Source: Neurospora intermedia
Lineage: Eukaryota; Ascomycota; Sordariomycetes; Sordariales; Sordariaceae
Length of the DNA: 64,000 nt
Assembly (NCBI GenBank): GCA_037102815.1
Contig: BTPP01000008.1
Coordinates: 1,612,001-1,676,000, forward strand
Reading direction: 5' to 3'
The notes under the pieces were generated by a model. That model was not told where the DNA came from and did no database searches. It saw only the letters and a list, made by a program, of their open reading frames with translations. The position numbers and the translations under genes were made by a program. Each line of letters starts with the position of its first letter. Position 1 is the stretch's first letter. Shown here piece after piece: positions 47,156-59,488 of the stretch.

Positions 47156-48293
47156 TATCAGGTAGGATGTCGACGGGTTGTTGGAGTGTAGGTATGGAAT
47201 ATTGACGACGATTTATGCTGAACAACACAGTGAGAACTCTATACAGTACTGAGACTCTTTAAAGTATACTCGTGCTCCCACTTAGTGGGTGGGCGTCAGG
47301 CAAGTCCCAAAAAAGTGGGAGCGGAGCACGAGTACCTACAAGTAAACAACTGCACGTCAGCGAAAGGAAAAGTCGTGGAATAATCGGAAAGTTTGACGAA
47401 AACGGGAAAATTCAAGGCGGCCAAATGACAAACAAGGGGACAGGTAATCATTGATGGCGCAAGGTGAAGGCGGTGTGACTGAGGTCGCGCATATTGTAGA
47501 AAGTGCCTCATCATCTGGGGGCGGGTTGATCGTGGATTAAGGCGAGAATACGTATGGCCTCGATACTGTACCTCTAAGCCACACCATTATCTCCTGTATG
47601 GGTTGTTTTGTGTTGCAGCTCTAGGCCCGTTGGCTGCATATTGTTGTTGCGGGGCTCGTGCCCATCCAGACTCACACTACAGAGCCCCCCCTTCCCCGCC
47701 GCTCTTGAAGTAGGTAAGCAGAGCCAGCAGGTGCACTTACCTCGCCGAGTTTCCTGCTCATCATCTCATTTCCACCTGACACTCCTCTTTTTTGACCAAA
47801 CAATGAAACCCTCATCATTTCCATCTTCCGCTCAAGTATTCTCTATCAGCCATGGAATCCATTTTCATCAGTGACAAGCCAGGGGTTGACGAAGCTGGCT
47901 CATCAGGTCTCCTCCGGGGCTTATACCCGGGCTAGTACCCGGGCTAGTACGGCTGCATGTACACAGCCCGAGCCCCACTACACAATGCATAGAGGTACAC
48001 ATCAGAGCTCTTCAGGCCAGTTACAAATCGACATCTCCAAAGTCAAGCCAACTGGCGCCGTCAAGGGTGCTTCGACGACGAAGCTCAACAGCTCTTAGCC
48101 CGAATCATGCTCCGCGAGCTTGTGGAGCTGGTATAGCTCACCGTCTCAGCCTCGTGGATGCTGCTGACTCTTCAGTTCTCGACTGAAAAACATTTGGGTA
48201 AGATATCCTCTCGTTCACTTGTGTATTCTACACCGTACTCTCCCCAGGTTCTCCAACAGGTCAGCAATAGCAGGCACTAGAACCACAACAATC
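47156..48293. other. shared upstream region of divergent SNF2 and NLR genes
   Basis: Contains an inverted repeat at 47266-47334 and a short duplicated ACCCGGGCTAGT near 47926-47950. No coding exon. Confidence 0.5.
47266..47334. repeat. short inverted repeat / hairpin
   Basis: TACTCGTGCTCCCACTT (47267-47283) is matched by the reverse complement of 47313-47333 apart from a 4-nt GCGG-type insertion. The two arms enclose about 28 bp. It starts about 110 bases upstream of the SNF2 ATG. It may be a small MITE remnant or a structured regulatory site. Confidence 0.6.
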
Positions 48294-51200
48294 ATGCCAC
48301 TGGCGGCGCGAAGCTCTCTCGAAGCTAGACGTATCATTCGCGAAGCCTTTGAAGGCCTCGAAAAGGTCATATCTCCGAGCGAAGCAAAGGACTTCAACAA
48401 CACTACACTGCAGAACGTTCAAGATGCCGCACTTGGAATTGAAAGTATCCTTGCTGCAAGACAGTCTCTGAGAAATATGCGGCGTCTGTCGCCTCTGTTT
48501 GAGGGACTGAAATGCTACGCTGAAACCATAGAAGTCCTATGCAATGGAACTCCCTACCTACCATGGATTTGGGCTCCCATTAAGCTTATTCTTAAGGCGG
48601 GTATTGTGAAGACCACCATACCAAAACTCCTCAGGATACTAACTGGTGCTAGGTTTCCTCGGATTATACAGATGCGTTCGAGAGAATCATCAAAGCCTAC
48701 TCAGAAATTGCCGAATCACTGCCTAGGTTTCGTATCATATCAGATGCACTCAGAAACAGCAAAGAGATGCAGCAAGTTCTGGCAGTCTTCTACGCCGACA
48801 TTTTGACATTCCACAAGGAAGCGTACATCTTTGTCCGACGAAGCGGTGAGACAACAGCAGCAACTAGATTTCTCACATTCGGCTCAAGTTCTGATAGCTC
48901 AACAGGTTGGCGAATATTGTTCCTCACATCGTGGGGCCGATTCCAACGCCGATTTGATTCCACACTCGATGACTTGCGGAAACATAAGAAACTCATCGAC
49001 GATACTGCGAGCGCGATAAACCTAAGCGAGACTGTCAAGATGAGTGAGAATCTACAAGCATGGCGTCAGGAAAACCTTGACAAGCTAAAGTTCCTAGAGG
49101 ACGAGCAAACTGCCAAGCAGTATCAATCAATAATCGGATGTCTGAAAATCGATGAGACCGAGCAGCTCGCCATTCTCGATGCTATTTCCTCCGAAGGAAG
49201 CAAGTACGATGGAACTTGTGACTGGGTCTCTAGACACATCCATATACGTGAATGGCTCAAAGAAACGCCCGCAACAGATTTTGTCTGGTTGCATGGAATT
49301 CCTGGAACCGGAAAAAGTGTTATAGCAACACAACTCGTCAAATTCCTCCAAAGCAGTGGGAGGGCCATGGTTATTCAGCATTTTTGCACCTACACCCACT
49401 TGTCTTCCATCCAATATGAGACCATACTCCGGTCATTGCTGGTTCAGCTCATGCGAACCAGTTCCGATCTTATCGCTCACGCATATGCCGAGTTTGTTAT
49501 CGGGAAAAAACTACCTACTAGCCAATCCTTGGAGCAGTTATTATTGGCATTTGGTGGTGCTGTCTCCCCCATACCCTCAGAATCCAGATCAATTCACCTA
49601 GTCATTGATGGCTTGGACGAATGCGAACCGGATCAACAGGGGCGAATTGCAAGTTTGCTCGAGAAGCTTCGCGGTCTTCGATCTTCAGCCTCATCTGTGT
49701 TCAAGATCCTACTGTGCAGCAGACGCACACTGCAGCTGGAAAAACGACTACGAAAACGGACCATTCAAGTTGTGTCCATGACGAACGAAAAGGGAAGCAT
49801 TGAGCCTGCAATACGAACATATGCTAACCAAAGGCTCAGGGCGATCCGTTATCGTCTCTTTCAGATGAGTCTGACAGATTCGGATTTACAAGATATCAGT
49901 ATCAATATTGCTCGAAAGGCAGATGGTATGTAAGACGCTCCAGGAATACAGGACTCTGAAGTTCAACGCCCTTGAGTTAAGATGGAGCCTCTCCTCAGTC
50001 TATATGTACAATGAAATCGTGTAAAGTGATACTAAAATAAAGTGATTCTCAGGTATGTTTCTGTGGGCACGTCTGGTCCTTGACTCTTTGTCAACGAATA
50101 TATTGAGTTCTCGGGATGAGGTGCGGGGAGCAGTGGATGTGTTACCGGTCGAGCTGGGTGAATTGCATGTTAATACCCATACACCCGCACAAGATAACCA
50201 CAACATATGCTGACTTTCGGCTCAATGTAGTTACGATCGTATCCTTGCTCAGCTTACTTCACGCTTCGACCCAAGGTCAGTTGAAAGGTTAAGGTCCATC
50301 CTCGGATGGATAGCATTCGCCAAACGACCGTTGACCAGAGCTGAGATGAGATCTGCCTTGGCTTTCAGCTGGGGGAATCACATGGTCGAGGAAGCCGTAC
50401 CCCGGCACATATTCGAATTTGGGGCACCGTTGCTAGAGGAGCACCCTGATACCACATTTTCATTCGTGCACATTTCACTCAAGGAGTATGTGTCCATCGT
50501 TCTGGCAAGACAGCATAAAAACAGACCATCAACAGATGTATTGACATGTTGAGATAGGTACCTTCAGACCCCCGGGTGTATCCTTTTCCTAGACCAATCG
50601 GCCGCGATCCATGAGCACGCAACTGCCACCGTCACGTGCCTTTTGTCTGGCTTCTGGATATTTTCAGGACAGCTGGCAGACAATAGCCGTATTCTTCGCA
50701 TAGTGAAGGGACTCCACGGCCTGCATATCTATTCCAACCAGTTCTGGCTGGATTGTTTTCTGGATGCTGTATCTACAGGCCACGGGCTTGTCCACGACTC
50801 ACCTTTACACGGGGTTGCACAGGAGCTCGCAAACTTCTTACGCAATCAGCCTAGTACGCTGACAATCCCAACAGCTGAGATTGCTGAAAGCAAGGCTAGC
50901 AGGGATAGCCGTCTTCAGTACCTCAAGGAACACGGCGCGATATATGAGATGGCCCGGAGAGAACTTGAGAAACGAGCCGCCCGTGCCAAATTGCTGATGA
51001 CCGAAATTGAAGGTTCGTGTAACTGTGTCACTCAGTTACCACCGAATAATCTTGGTACGCATACTAACAAAGAGCAGGTACACCCACAGCCCCAGTGCGC
51101 TGCCCACCAAATGATCTTCAAAGCTTGCTTCTCGCTATACAATCCAGTATCAAGGATATCTTGGCTCTCACCAGAATCTCTGGGATATCTCCAGAAGATC

Positions 51201-51732
51201 TCGATCGTTTCAAAAAGGAGTTCCGCACATCGGCTTTCACATGTCGCTTTCCAAATTGCCCAAGGGCTGCCCTGGGATTCCCCGACGAGAAGGCGAAGTC
51301 TGAGCACGAAACCAGGCACACACAGCGTATTTACTGTACCGTTGTGGGTTGTCAATACCCGCCATTTGTTTCGGCTCGTGCTCTAAGATATCATGTGTCA
51401 AAATGCCATCAACCTCAAAATACGATCCGCAAGAGTATCAGGCGCGCATCAGGAGGAAGCCTTTCTCTCGGAGTAGAGATGCAAAAGCGTACTTCTCCGT
51501 CTCTCCCCGACCCATTCCAGGGCGTCAACTTCAGTTCGCTGGTAAGTTGAGAACCTTTGTTCACGATACCGCCGGTGTGCTAACACAACTGCAGGACTCC
51601 GATGATGAGTTTCCACTAGATGAAGAGTTTTGGAAAGACTTTCCAATTGATAGTAACTTCCACGAACCTACTTTCGGCGAATTCCAAGCCGAGGTGCTTG
51701 CGGATGGCAACGAGATCGGAACAATGAGGTGA
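48294..51732 (+). CDS. NACHT-domain (NLR/STAND) protein with C-terminal zinc-finger-like region
   Basis: Exons 48294-48596, 48653-49925, 50053-50164, 50231-50485, 50558-51012, 51078-51541 and 51595-51732 give 999 aa. Residues 1-300 are a helical fungal N-terminal domain (YLPWIWAPIKLIL, SSDYTDAFERIIKAY). NACHT has P-loop GIPGTGKS at 316-323 and Walker B VIDGLDECE at 418-426, then ADGMFLWARLVLDSL, YDRILAQLTSRF and FVHISLKEYLQ, typical of fungal NLRs. The C-terminus has paired Cys/His motifs (CRFPNCPRA...HETRH, CTVVGCQ...HVSKCH) and an acidic tail. No ankyrin, WD40 or TPR repeats are present. Introns 1 and 3 need GC donors (GCGGGT, GCATGT); the other junctions are GT-AG. Likely a fungal self/non-self or immune-type receptor. 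Apparent stops in the raw frames lie inside introns, so the gene looks intact if the GC donors work. Confidence 0.82.
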
Positions 51733-52234
51733 AACTTTCCCTTATATTTGGTTCTCCCTGACACCGTGCGGGACGGAGTTTCCGGCATCGGCAGGGGCAT
51801 GATTTCGATATGGCCACATGCATTGAAGCTCAATTTCTACTAGGCTTGGAGAACTATTGAGAGTTTGGTGACAGGTGGAATTCATTGCTAGCATCTCGTT
51901 CAGATTATCGACTGTCCGGCCCACCCATGTGCGTCCCAATGGTTTAGTAGGATATCCGTCTCAAAAGTACCTTACGTTAGTCTTGCTAGATAGCTGTTTC
52001 ATGTCCTTGCACAGAAGGAGGAAAATCTGACTGATTCACCCCGATGACTATCACGTCCTGGAAGAACAATGGTGAGCCTCGCCTGCCAGCCGGTCATGTT
52101 AGAGACCAGACCACCTATCAGGAAATGTCATATTGCGCAAACATGCACCACGCCCGCATTATCTTGAGATGTAAAAAGTGATGATTTCTCATTAGTTCAA
52201 AGTCGGCTAAAGAGTAGAAGAGGGGAGGGATCTG
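51733..52234. other. intergenic transition to the RIP-mutated tract
   Basis: Base composition and CpA/TpG content are normal up to about 52.2 kb, then change sharply. No gene seen. Confidence 0.6.
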
Positions 52235-53429
52235 AAGAGCCCCCCACTAGACTAGCTTAAATAGGCTAAGAGTGCCTAGTATACGTAATACAAAATAAGT
52301 AGGTCTTAGCACCCCCTCGACCGTTCTCAAAATAGCTTCGTCCTCGAAGCGAAACTCCTCCACCACGAACCCCCATACCCTCGGTTCTGAATAGCTTCGT
52401 TATAGGCTTCTAAGCACAATAAAATACCCTCTTAAATACCTAACTCTATAGGCTACCTCTTTAATTCTTTAAATAACGCTATATCCACCTCTTCCGTACT
52501 TTATAATAAGTCTTCTTCTGCTTACTCTACTCGCCCCCGGTACTCCTTAATATAATTAATATATAGCTTCCTCTTTACCCCCTTTCTATTAATATACTTC
52601 ACCTCATACGATTATAGCGTTACTACCTCCGTTACTACCTACGGCCTAACCTAAATTAGTTTAAACTTCGATTTTGATTTGTTATAATTCTATTCCTATA
52701 CTTAGTCCCTAATTCTAAATTATCTTTTTAGCTTTTCGTCGCCGTTCTTTACTACTTTCGATATATATTTATCCTCTACCTTCTCCCTCTCCTCTTCCCT
52801 TCTACTTATAAATATAAGAACTTTATCGAAGCTCTCCCCATCTTCAAATAGTTCTTGTTCCAAAATTTTGTATTACTTTATTATTTTATTAGTATATTCG
52901 ATATATTCTAATTAAAATCCTAATATAGCCTTAAATAATATCGTACCGATACTAGAAATAAACTTCGCGTTCAATTTACTTACTACCGAAGGTAATACCG
53001 CCGGTTAAACGTATAATTCCTTCCCTTCTCTAAATATTCCCTATTTTTGCAATTGGTTAATAATTAGCCTAATATATTTCTTAATTAAGCCGGTAAATTT
53101 AGGGCTTATTACTAGGCTAAATAATATTTTAATATTGTAGTTGGCTAGGATAGCTTTCAATACTTCGTTTCTAAAATACTTCCCGTTATTGGAATAAATT
53201 CTCTACAACTACCCTAAAATTAGGAATTAGATATATAATAGCGTATTAGCTACTATTAACGTTGTAACTTCCTTCAACGCCGCCGCTAGTACGAAGTAGG
53301 AGAAGTAGTTAACGCTTACTAAGATATATTCTTCCCCCCCTACTCTCTTTGGAATTAGGGGTCCTAAGAAATCTATTCCAAAAAGGACTATTGGTTAGAA
53401 GACTGTAATAGCTCTTAGACTTATTATTA

Positions 53430-53600
53430 ATTCCTTTTTTAAATATTATTAATAGATTTAGTATACCTAATAATAATTAATTATATCCGCCGTCTTAATT
53501 AACTACTAGAATCTCCCCCGAAGTTCCCGGAACGTTACTTCGGCTAAGTAATATCTATAGCTATTATATACTTTTCGTAGGGTCTATTCTCGTTCCCTCG
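53430..53600 (-). pseudogene. integrase zinc-finger fragment of left Ty3/gypsy element
   Basis: Spacing of LAEVTFRELRGRF, then LIKTADIINYY, matches the H2C2 integrase region (GHxGxxxTxxxLxxxFxW...DVxxYxxxCxxC). Expected His/Cys positions are now Tyr and Trp positions are stops, as C-to-T changes would produce. Confidence 0.65.
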
Positions 53601-54089
53601 GAATTAAATATTCCGCTAATACTTTATCTATATTAAATTTGAATAGTTTTCCTTATAAAATACAAAAACGGGTTATTTTACTTTTAATCTTTCTCCTTTC
53701 TACTTTTGGTCGGTACTATAAGGCTATATTTCCCCTAATTAGCTAAAAGATAATATTACTATACTATTCTAAACCTCTCGGCTCTAAATATTTTAGGTCT
53801 ACAATATTTTCCCGTACAAAGGAGAATAGGAGTACAATATTTCCAAGGGTAATAATTATCTTTCTTATTAGAAACTCCTTTTTAAATTCTACCTAGGTAG
53901 GGTTATATAGTCTTAATATTAATTTTAATAGACCGTTAATAATACGGACGATCTTATCTGTATTTGGGCGGTAATAAAATTTAATATTGAATTTAGTTAC
54001 TATATCGATCTATTTAGAGATTTTAGAGTAAATAGTTGACTTTATATTTATAGTATCGATAATTAACGTATAATTAGTATAGATATAGA

Positions 54090-54330
54090 TTGGGAATTCC
54101 GATATTTGTATTATCCATTAAATTTCTTTCAAAACTTTTACCACTACTAATATTTCTCTTTCCGGGTTACTGTACTATAATTCTATATCCGTTAGATTCT
54201 ATAATATAAAAGTATTAATTTCAATATCTTTCTAATATTTCTTTTCGTTATAGTTCTTTTCTAGGTCTTTATCGTTAATTTAAAATATTATTACTCCCAT
54301 TCCTATTCCGGACGCGTTTAATACAATATA
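54090..54330 (-). pseudogene. RNase H fragment of left Ty3/gypsy element
   Basis: DASGIGMGVIIF and, further on, SNPEREILVVVKVLKEI match the first catalytic Asp region and the TEKELLAIVWALxKF region of gypsy RNase H. Several TAA/TAG stops. Confidence 0.7.
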
Positions 54331-55249
54331 AATCCTACGGCCGTAGTCGACCCTAATTAATATATTATTTTCGATAGCTTTATAAATATTTCTTACTACC
54401 GCTATTTAGGTTTCCCTCTATTCTAGTTTATTTCTTTTAACTACTTCGATTTAGATAGACTTATTACCTTTCGCTATTCTCTTAGCTATTCGGACGTAAA
54501 AAGTATTATATAGTATACGTATTAAATCTGCCCGGCTAAAAATATATTTACGTACGAATAGTATTAAGTAGGTTAATTTTTAAATTTCTTCCTAAGTTTT
54601 TAGAGGATTGCTTTCCTATTTATTTACCTATCTCCGGAACTTTTATTTATACTTCTCTACTAGTAGGATCTTTCTATTATAAATATAGAATCTTAATATT
54701 TCTATATCTTTTATAAAAAGTTTTATCTTCTCCCCTACTAGCGGAATAAATCCGAAAGTAATATATAGGAAATATTTTTCCGATAAGAATTATAAGTAAG
54801 TCTAAAAATCTATACTAGCTATACAATAATTATTGACGTAAATAGAAAACGTACTTGCTAAGTCCGAATTGTATTTTAAAATTAATAACTCTATTAGAAA
54901 ATATAATATTTTCTTTCCTTCTCTTTTTAAGCGCTAGATTTCTTCTTCGCTCAACTTCCCTACTTTCGATTCCACCTAATTGTAAATTATATCGAAGTCG
55001 GTCTTACTATTTTTTTAGAATTTATTTACTAAATTACTATATTTTCTGTATATTCTTCTATCCGGTACTACTATTCTCGGTAGGTGTGCTCTAAATACTA
55101 TATCGCCCATCTTAGCGTATATTATTATTGAATTCTTTATTCCTTAAAGTATTCGGTTATAAAGGAATATACTATATAGCGTCCGTACCCTAATCGTCTA
55201 TTAGTATCCTAGTTTTATTCCTACGGCTTAATAATTATTCTTTGCGTCC

Positions 55250-55450
55250 GTTGTTGATATTACCGCTATCTTTCCGACGAGCAAATTATTCGCGCTAATT
55301 TCTATATTGTAGTAGGGGTATACCGATTTAATAGTATTAACATTTACTAGGCGGAAGTTATAGATAATTCTCTAGTCTTTTTTTATTTTTACGTTAGGTT
55401 TGGGAAGATATAATATATTAATAATATAGGGGGAATCTCCGTAAAAGATT
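55250..55450 (-). pseudogene. reverse transcriptase fragment of left Ty3/gypsy element
   Basis: Minus-strand translation gives FRLVNVNTIKSVYP preceded by LPKPNVKIKKD, corresponding to the fingers/palm start (FRxLNxxTxxxxYPLP) of gypsy RTs. A stop replaces one codon. Confidence 0.7.
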
Positions 55451-56559
55451 ATATCTACTTTTTCTATTGCTAGGAAAATTCTTTCTATAAATACCCTTAT
55501 GTCCTTAGAGTATTAAATAGGTTAAAATATTTAAAGTCGGGAATTTTCCGTAAGGTTGACCGTATATTTAATAATTTCTATTATTGCTAGGTTGTTTAAT
55601 AATAAAGTAAAATAATCTTTTTAAAAATAATAAAGTCTTTTTACTAATTCTACTTTATTTAGGGTATTTACCTATTCCCTAAGTATTATACTATACTCGT
55701 TCTACTAAATATTAATATTATTTATACTATCCGCCGTAAATATATAATTTTATAGGGATTTTAAAATTTTGAAGGTATTCCCCTTAGTTTGCTAGCTCCC
55801 TATATATAACCTTGAAATTAGTACCTCTACTTCTGAAATTAAAAATCGGACTTAAATTCTTATTCTAAATAAAGCTATTTTTTTATTTCTATTTAAGGTT
55901 AATACTAGCGGGCCGTCCCGTATAGCCGTATCTTTCATCCGAAGTTTAATATTTTTATTCTTAAAATAAAATTTATTGAAAATTTTAGTTCTAGAGACTC
56001 TAATTGATAAGGTATTATAGTCGATAATATATATCCGGATGTTCTCGACCAACCCGGCTATTCAATTTTATTTATAGGAGTCTAAAGCCTACAAAGTATT
56101 TATATTAATAATATTCTTTACTAATACGTTTTAATACCTTTTCGTTATTATTTTATTTTTAGCTTCTTAGTATTTAGTAGTTCGAAATACGAAGTCGGTT
56201 AAGGACGTAATTTCTAATAAGATGTTAGAAGTTTCTTTTAAATTTAGTTTTAGGATATTTGCTGGGTTTCCTTCCGTCCTAATTATTTTTAGGACGGCTA
56301 AGAAATATAATTTAATATTCTTTAATTTTCCTTTAATTAATACTAACGAAAATAATTTAGGGAGAAAGTTTCGAACTAATAAGGACGGGGGAATTAAAGT
56401 TCTATCTAACCTTAAACTAATAATTTTATTCTTTTAAACTACCTTCGAAGCAATAGAGAACTTTATTTTATTATTATTATAGTAGCGGGGAATATTGTTT
56501 ATATATTCTATATATATTGGAATAACGCGCTCTATTTTTAAGGATATTCCGCCTATTAT

Positions 56560-57000
56560 TAATAATACTAATAAGTTCTCCGGCTTTTGGGCTAGCTCTT
56601 TATATAAAGTAGTAAAGGTTTAATCGGATAGAGCTTCGTCCGTTAAATTATAGTTTTTCCCTAACCCGTTAATTAAATTATAGTTGGGACACCTTTAGCC
56701 TTCCTTACTATTCTAATTCTTTCTAAATAGGAGTAGAGAATAATAATATTCTCTAATCCCTCCAAAATCTTTACTACCTCCTTACTCACCTCCTCCGCCT
56801 TAGTATTTAATACTTCCTTATTATTCTTTACTACTTCCCTCACTACCTTGTCCTTCTTTACCTCTACTTTAAAGTTCTCCTACTATTCCGACGCTAGCAA
56901 TGTTAAATCCTTAGACTTTTCTTTTATATAAAAAGGAATCTTCCTTACTACTCCCTCCTATCTATATACTATAATATTCCTTTCTCTCTAATCCTAAATA
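56560..57000 (-). pseudogene. gag-like remnant of left Ty3/gypsy element
   Basis: One minus-strand frame is open for more than 100 codons with lysine/glutamate-rich helical content (for example KVVREVVKNNKEVLN), then decays into stops. Position before PR-RT supports gag. Confidence 0.5.
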
Positions 57001-57005
57001 ATTCT

Positions 57006-57176
57006 CACTATCACGGGGCTGCCGCCCCAGAGGTTATATCGGGCTCTGCAGCCCGACTACCGCCGTGGCCCAGCCCGTGGCTCACAGCGGCGCTGCTCCG
57101 CTGCAGCGCTGGTTACGTGCCTGCAACCCCCTTCAAAAGGCTGCCGCCGCAAGCTCCACTTGCAGACCTTTCCCCC
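57006..57176. other. GC-rich hairpin island that escaped RIP
   Basis: About 170 bp of GC-rich sequence with normal CpA/TpG content embedded between two RIP-destroyed elements. It contains at least three perfect hairpins: 57015-57028 (5-bp stem GGGGC/GCCCC), 57039-57056 (7-bp TCGGGCT/AGCCCGA around CTGC) and 57085-57103 (6-bp CAGCGG/CCGCTG), and two CTGCAG hexamers (57046, 57101). No coding content. Confidence 0.8.
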
Positions 57177-57383
57177 TTTCCTCTTTATAGAACTTTATCG
57201 ATTACTTAGGTATAGTACTTATATATATTCTATTATCCCCCTTACATTAGGTTCTATTTCCTTTTATTTGGATAGAGCCTATAGCTTCGAGCGTAGCGAT
57301 ATTAGATATTAGTTATTAGAATAGTAGAATTTAGTGTACCTACAAATACTAACGAAGAGATAGTATCCACCTCCTCTTTCCAA

Positions 57384-58690
57384 AATGCCCCCTCGGGCTC
57401 TATAAATACTACTAGTATTACCCTTAAACTTAACTTTAAAAAGAGTACTACTAGCTTTATTATAATTATCGCTAATACCCTTAATATTAATAATTTAGAT
57501 TTTATAAGAATCCTCCGCTCTACAATTACGAACCTTACTTCGAACCGCTCCCTAGCGTTAGAATCGAACCTCTACTTTTCTACAACTATAACTAGTATTA
57601 TTAATAATAATAATAACGGTAATAATAATAAATATACCCGCAGTTGGAAACCCTTAACTCTCCCTACGTAGGACGGCTAATAATTAACCTTCTCGTTCTA
57701 TTATACGCTACTAATTAAAACGTACAATACCGATAATAAGGTAGGTCTCTACATAGATAAAAACGCTACTTAGATAGAAATTCTAAGCACCCTACCCGAT
57801 AATAAAAAGAAGAAGTTAGAAGGGTTCTAAACTACACACACGATTAATAGTAATACGGACTTAGAGTTCCTACTAATATAAATCAATCGTCTCTTTAATA
57901 TACACTACCTCCGAAATACAGCCCTAACTAAATTGTATACTATAAAACAATATAATAACTAACCCTTCTCGTCCTTCCTCGCAAATTGGGAAGACGAATT
58001 CCTCAAGGTTAGAGGCGCAACGTAGAATAACGAATCTAAGTTGGGCATTTTAAATAACGCCCTTAATACCAAATTTATAGATGTGATTTTTATAATTACG
58101 CTCTTAAACAACTATAACAAATATATTAAAGTACTCTAAATTAATACTACGCGCTACGAATGTATAGAAGTTTTTAAATTATTAAAGTAATAGAATAGTA
58201 AACGCTAGAATAGAAGGAAGAACCAAAATTCCAATTATACCCCCAGCCGGTTCTCCTCTAAACTTTCCAAAGTTTAGCCCGCGGTTATATAGAACCTACC
58301 TCCCCCTACGAATAATATTAATTTATCCTCTACTAAACTAAATATAAAAAACGCTAATAATAATTATAATATATTTATAAGTAGAATAGCGGCCGGCCCT
58401 ATTCGCGGACGCAGCGGCGGCCGAGGAGGTAAAGGTAGTAGTACTACCCGCCGCACTAAATAGGTCTCCGACGAGGAACGTTAAAAGTATAAAGAGAATA
58501 ACCTATATATAAAATACGGCGCTTCCAACTACTATACTATACGCTACCTATACTTACTAATTATAAACCCTAAGAATAAAATTAGTATTAATACAACTAC
58601 GACCGCTATAACTCCCCCTATATTAAAAGAAGAAGAATAATATAAATTTATAATAGAGGATTAGGGAAAAGAGTAATTCTAGTATATAAT
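57384..58690 (+). pseudogene. gag remnant with degenerate CCHC zinc knuckle
   Basis: Begins ATGCCCCCTCGGGC. Near 58490-58550 the frame reads LYIKYGASNYYTIRY, where Tyr stands at positions expected for Cys and His in a CX2CX4HX4C knuckle, a direct consequence of C-to-T change. Confidence 0.65.
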
Positions 58691-59488
58691 TGGGCGTTAG
58701 AATCCCTAAAAGTATTAAATAATAAAGTAGAAAACTTTAAGTTAGAAAACAAATTAGAAATTAAGCCTACTTTAATTCTACTTATTATTAATAATTATAA
58801 TTTATTCTATATCCTTATAAACGAGAGTTACTAATACTATACCGTAATTAATAAAAAGGTCGTTTACGACTTCAAAATCCCTATAATTCCCATCCCTATA
58901 TACTAAATAAAAGGAGCGTTTATAATTATAGAAGGTACTACTATTAAAAATCTCGCTTAATTCGTTATAAAAGTCAATAGTTATACTAAATTAATAGTAA
59001 TTTATATTATCCCCGAATTCGAATACCCCTTAATCCTAAATAAACTATAGTTCGCTACCTATAGAGCCTACTTAATCCCCTACAAAAAGCGCCTCTATAT
59101 AGGAGTAGCGGACAATTAAATTCCCTACATTAGAAATAAAGAGAAAGAGGAGACCCTATTTATTAAAAAAGTAAAATCCGCTATATATATAATAACTACT
59201 ACATTCGTAAGCACCGTTAACTGTATATATAAAGAATATAGCCGAATTATAGCCGAGGATTATATTTTTACTATTAGTCTTAAAGACGTAAAGAAGGCCC
59301 TTACCCCGAAGAAAGTCTATATAGAAGCCTAATTATAAGAAAAAATCCCTAAGCGATTCTATTACCTCCTCCCCCTATAGATAAAGGAAGAAGCCGATAA
59401 ATTTAATTCTTATAAACCTAGTATTAATTACAAAATCCCCCTTAAGAAGGGTTTAAACAAGTAAAACCTCCCCCTCCCCTTTAGCCCC

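Larger units (their letters stand above)
52235..57005 (-). mobile_element. RIP-mutated Ty3/gypsy-type LTR retrotransposon remnant, minus strand
   Basis: AT-rich, CpA and TpG almost absent, TpA very frequent, CpG kept: a classic RIP footprint. Minus-strand reading recovers, in order from right to left, a gag-like stretch, a protease-like stretch, reverse transcriptase, RNase H and an integrase zinc finger, all with multiple TAA/TAG stops. This PR-RT-RH-IN order is diagnostic of Ty3/gypsy. The left boundary is set by the composition change; LTRs were not resolved. Confidence 0.85.

Noticed and set aside
47926-47950. CRISPR-like or satellite repeat at the duplicated ACCCGGGCTAGT
   Set aside because: Only two short adjacent copies; no spacers and no array, and CRISPR is not expected in a fungus.
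50486-50557. Apparent premature stop truncating the NACHT protein
   Set aside because: The stop lies inside a GTATGT...GATAG intron; splicing joins LKE to YLQ in phase and continues the protein.
57006-57176. Structured RNA or tRNA gene in the GC-rich island
   Set aside because: The three stems do not form a tRNA cloverleaf, and there is no TTC T-loop or anticodon arm; recorded only as a hairpin island.
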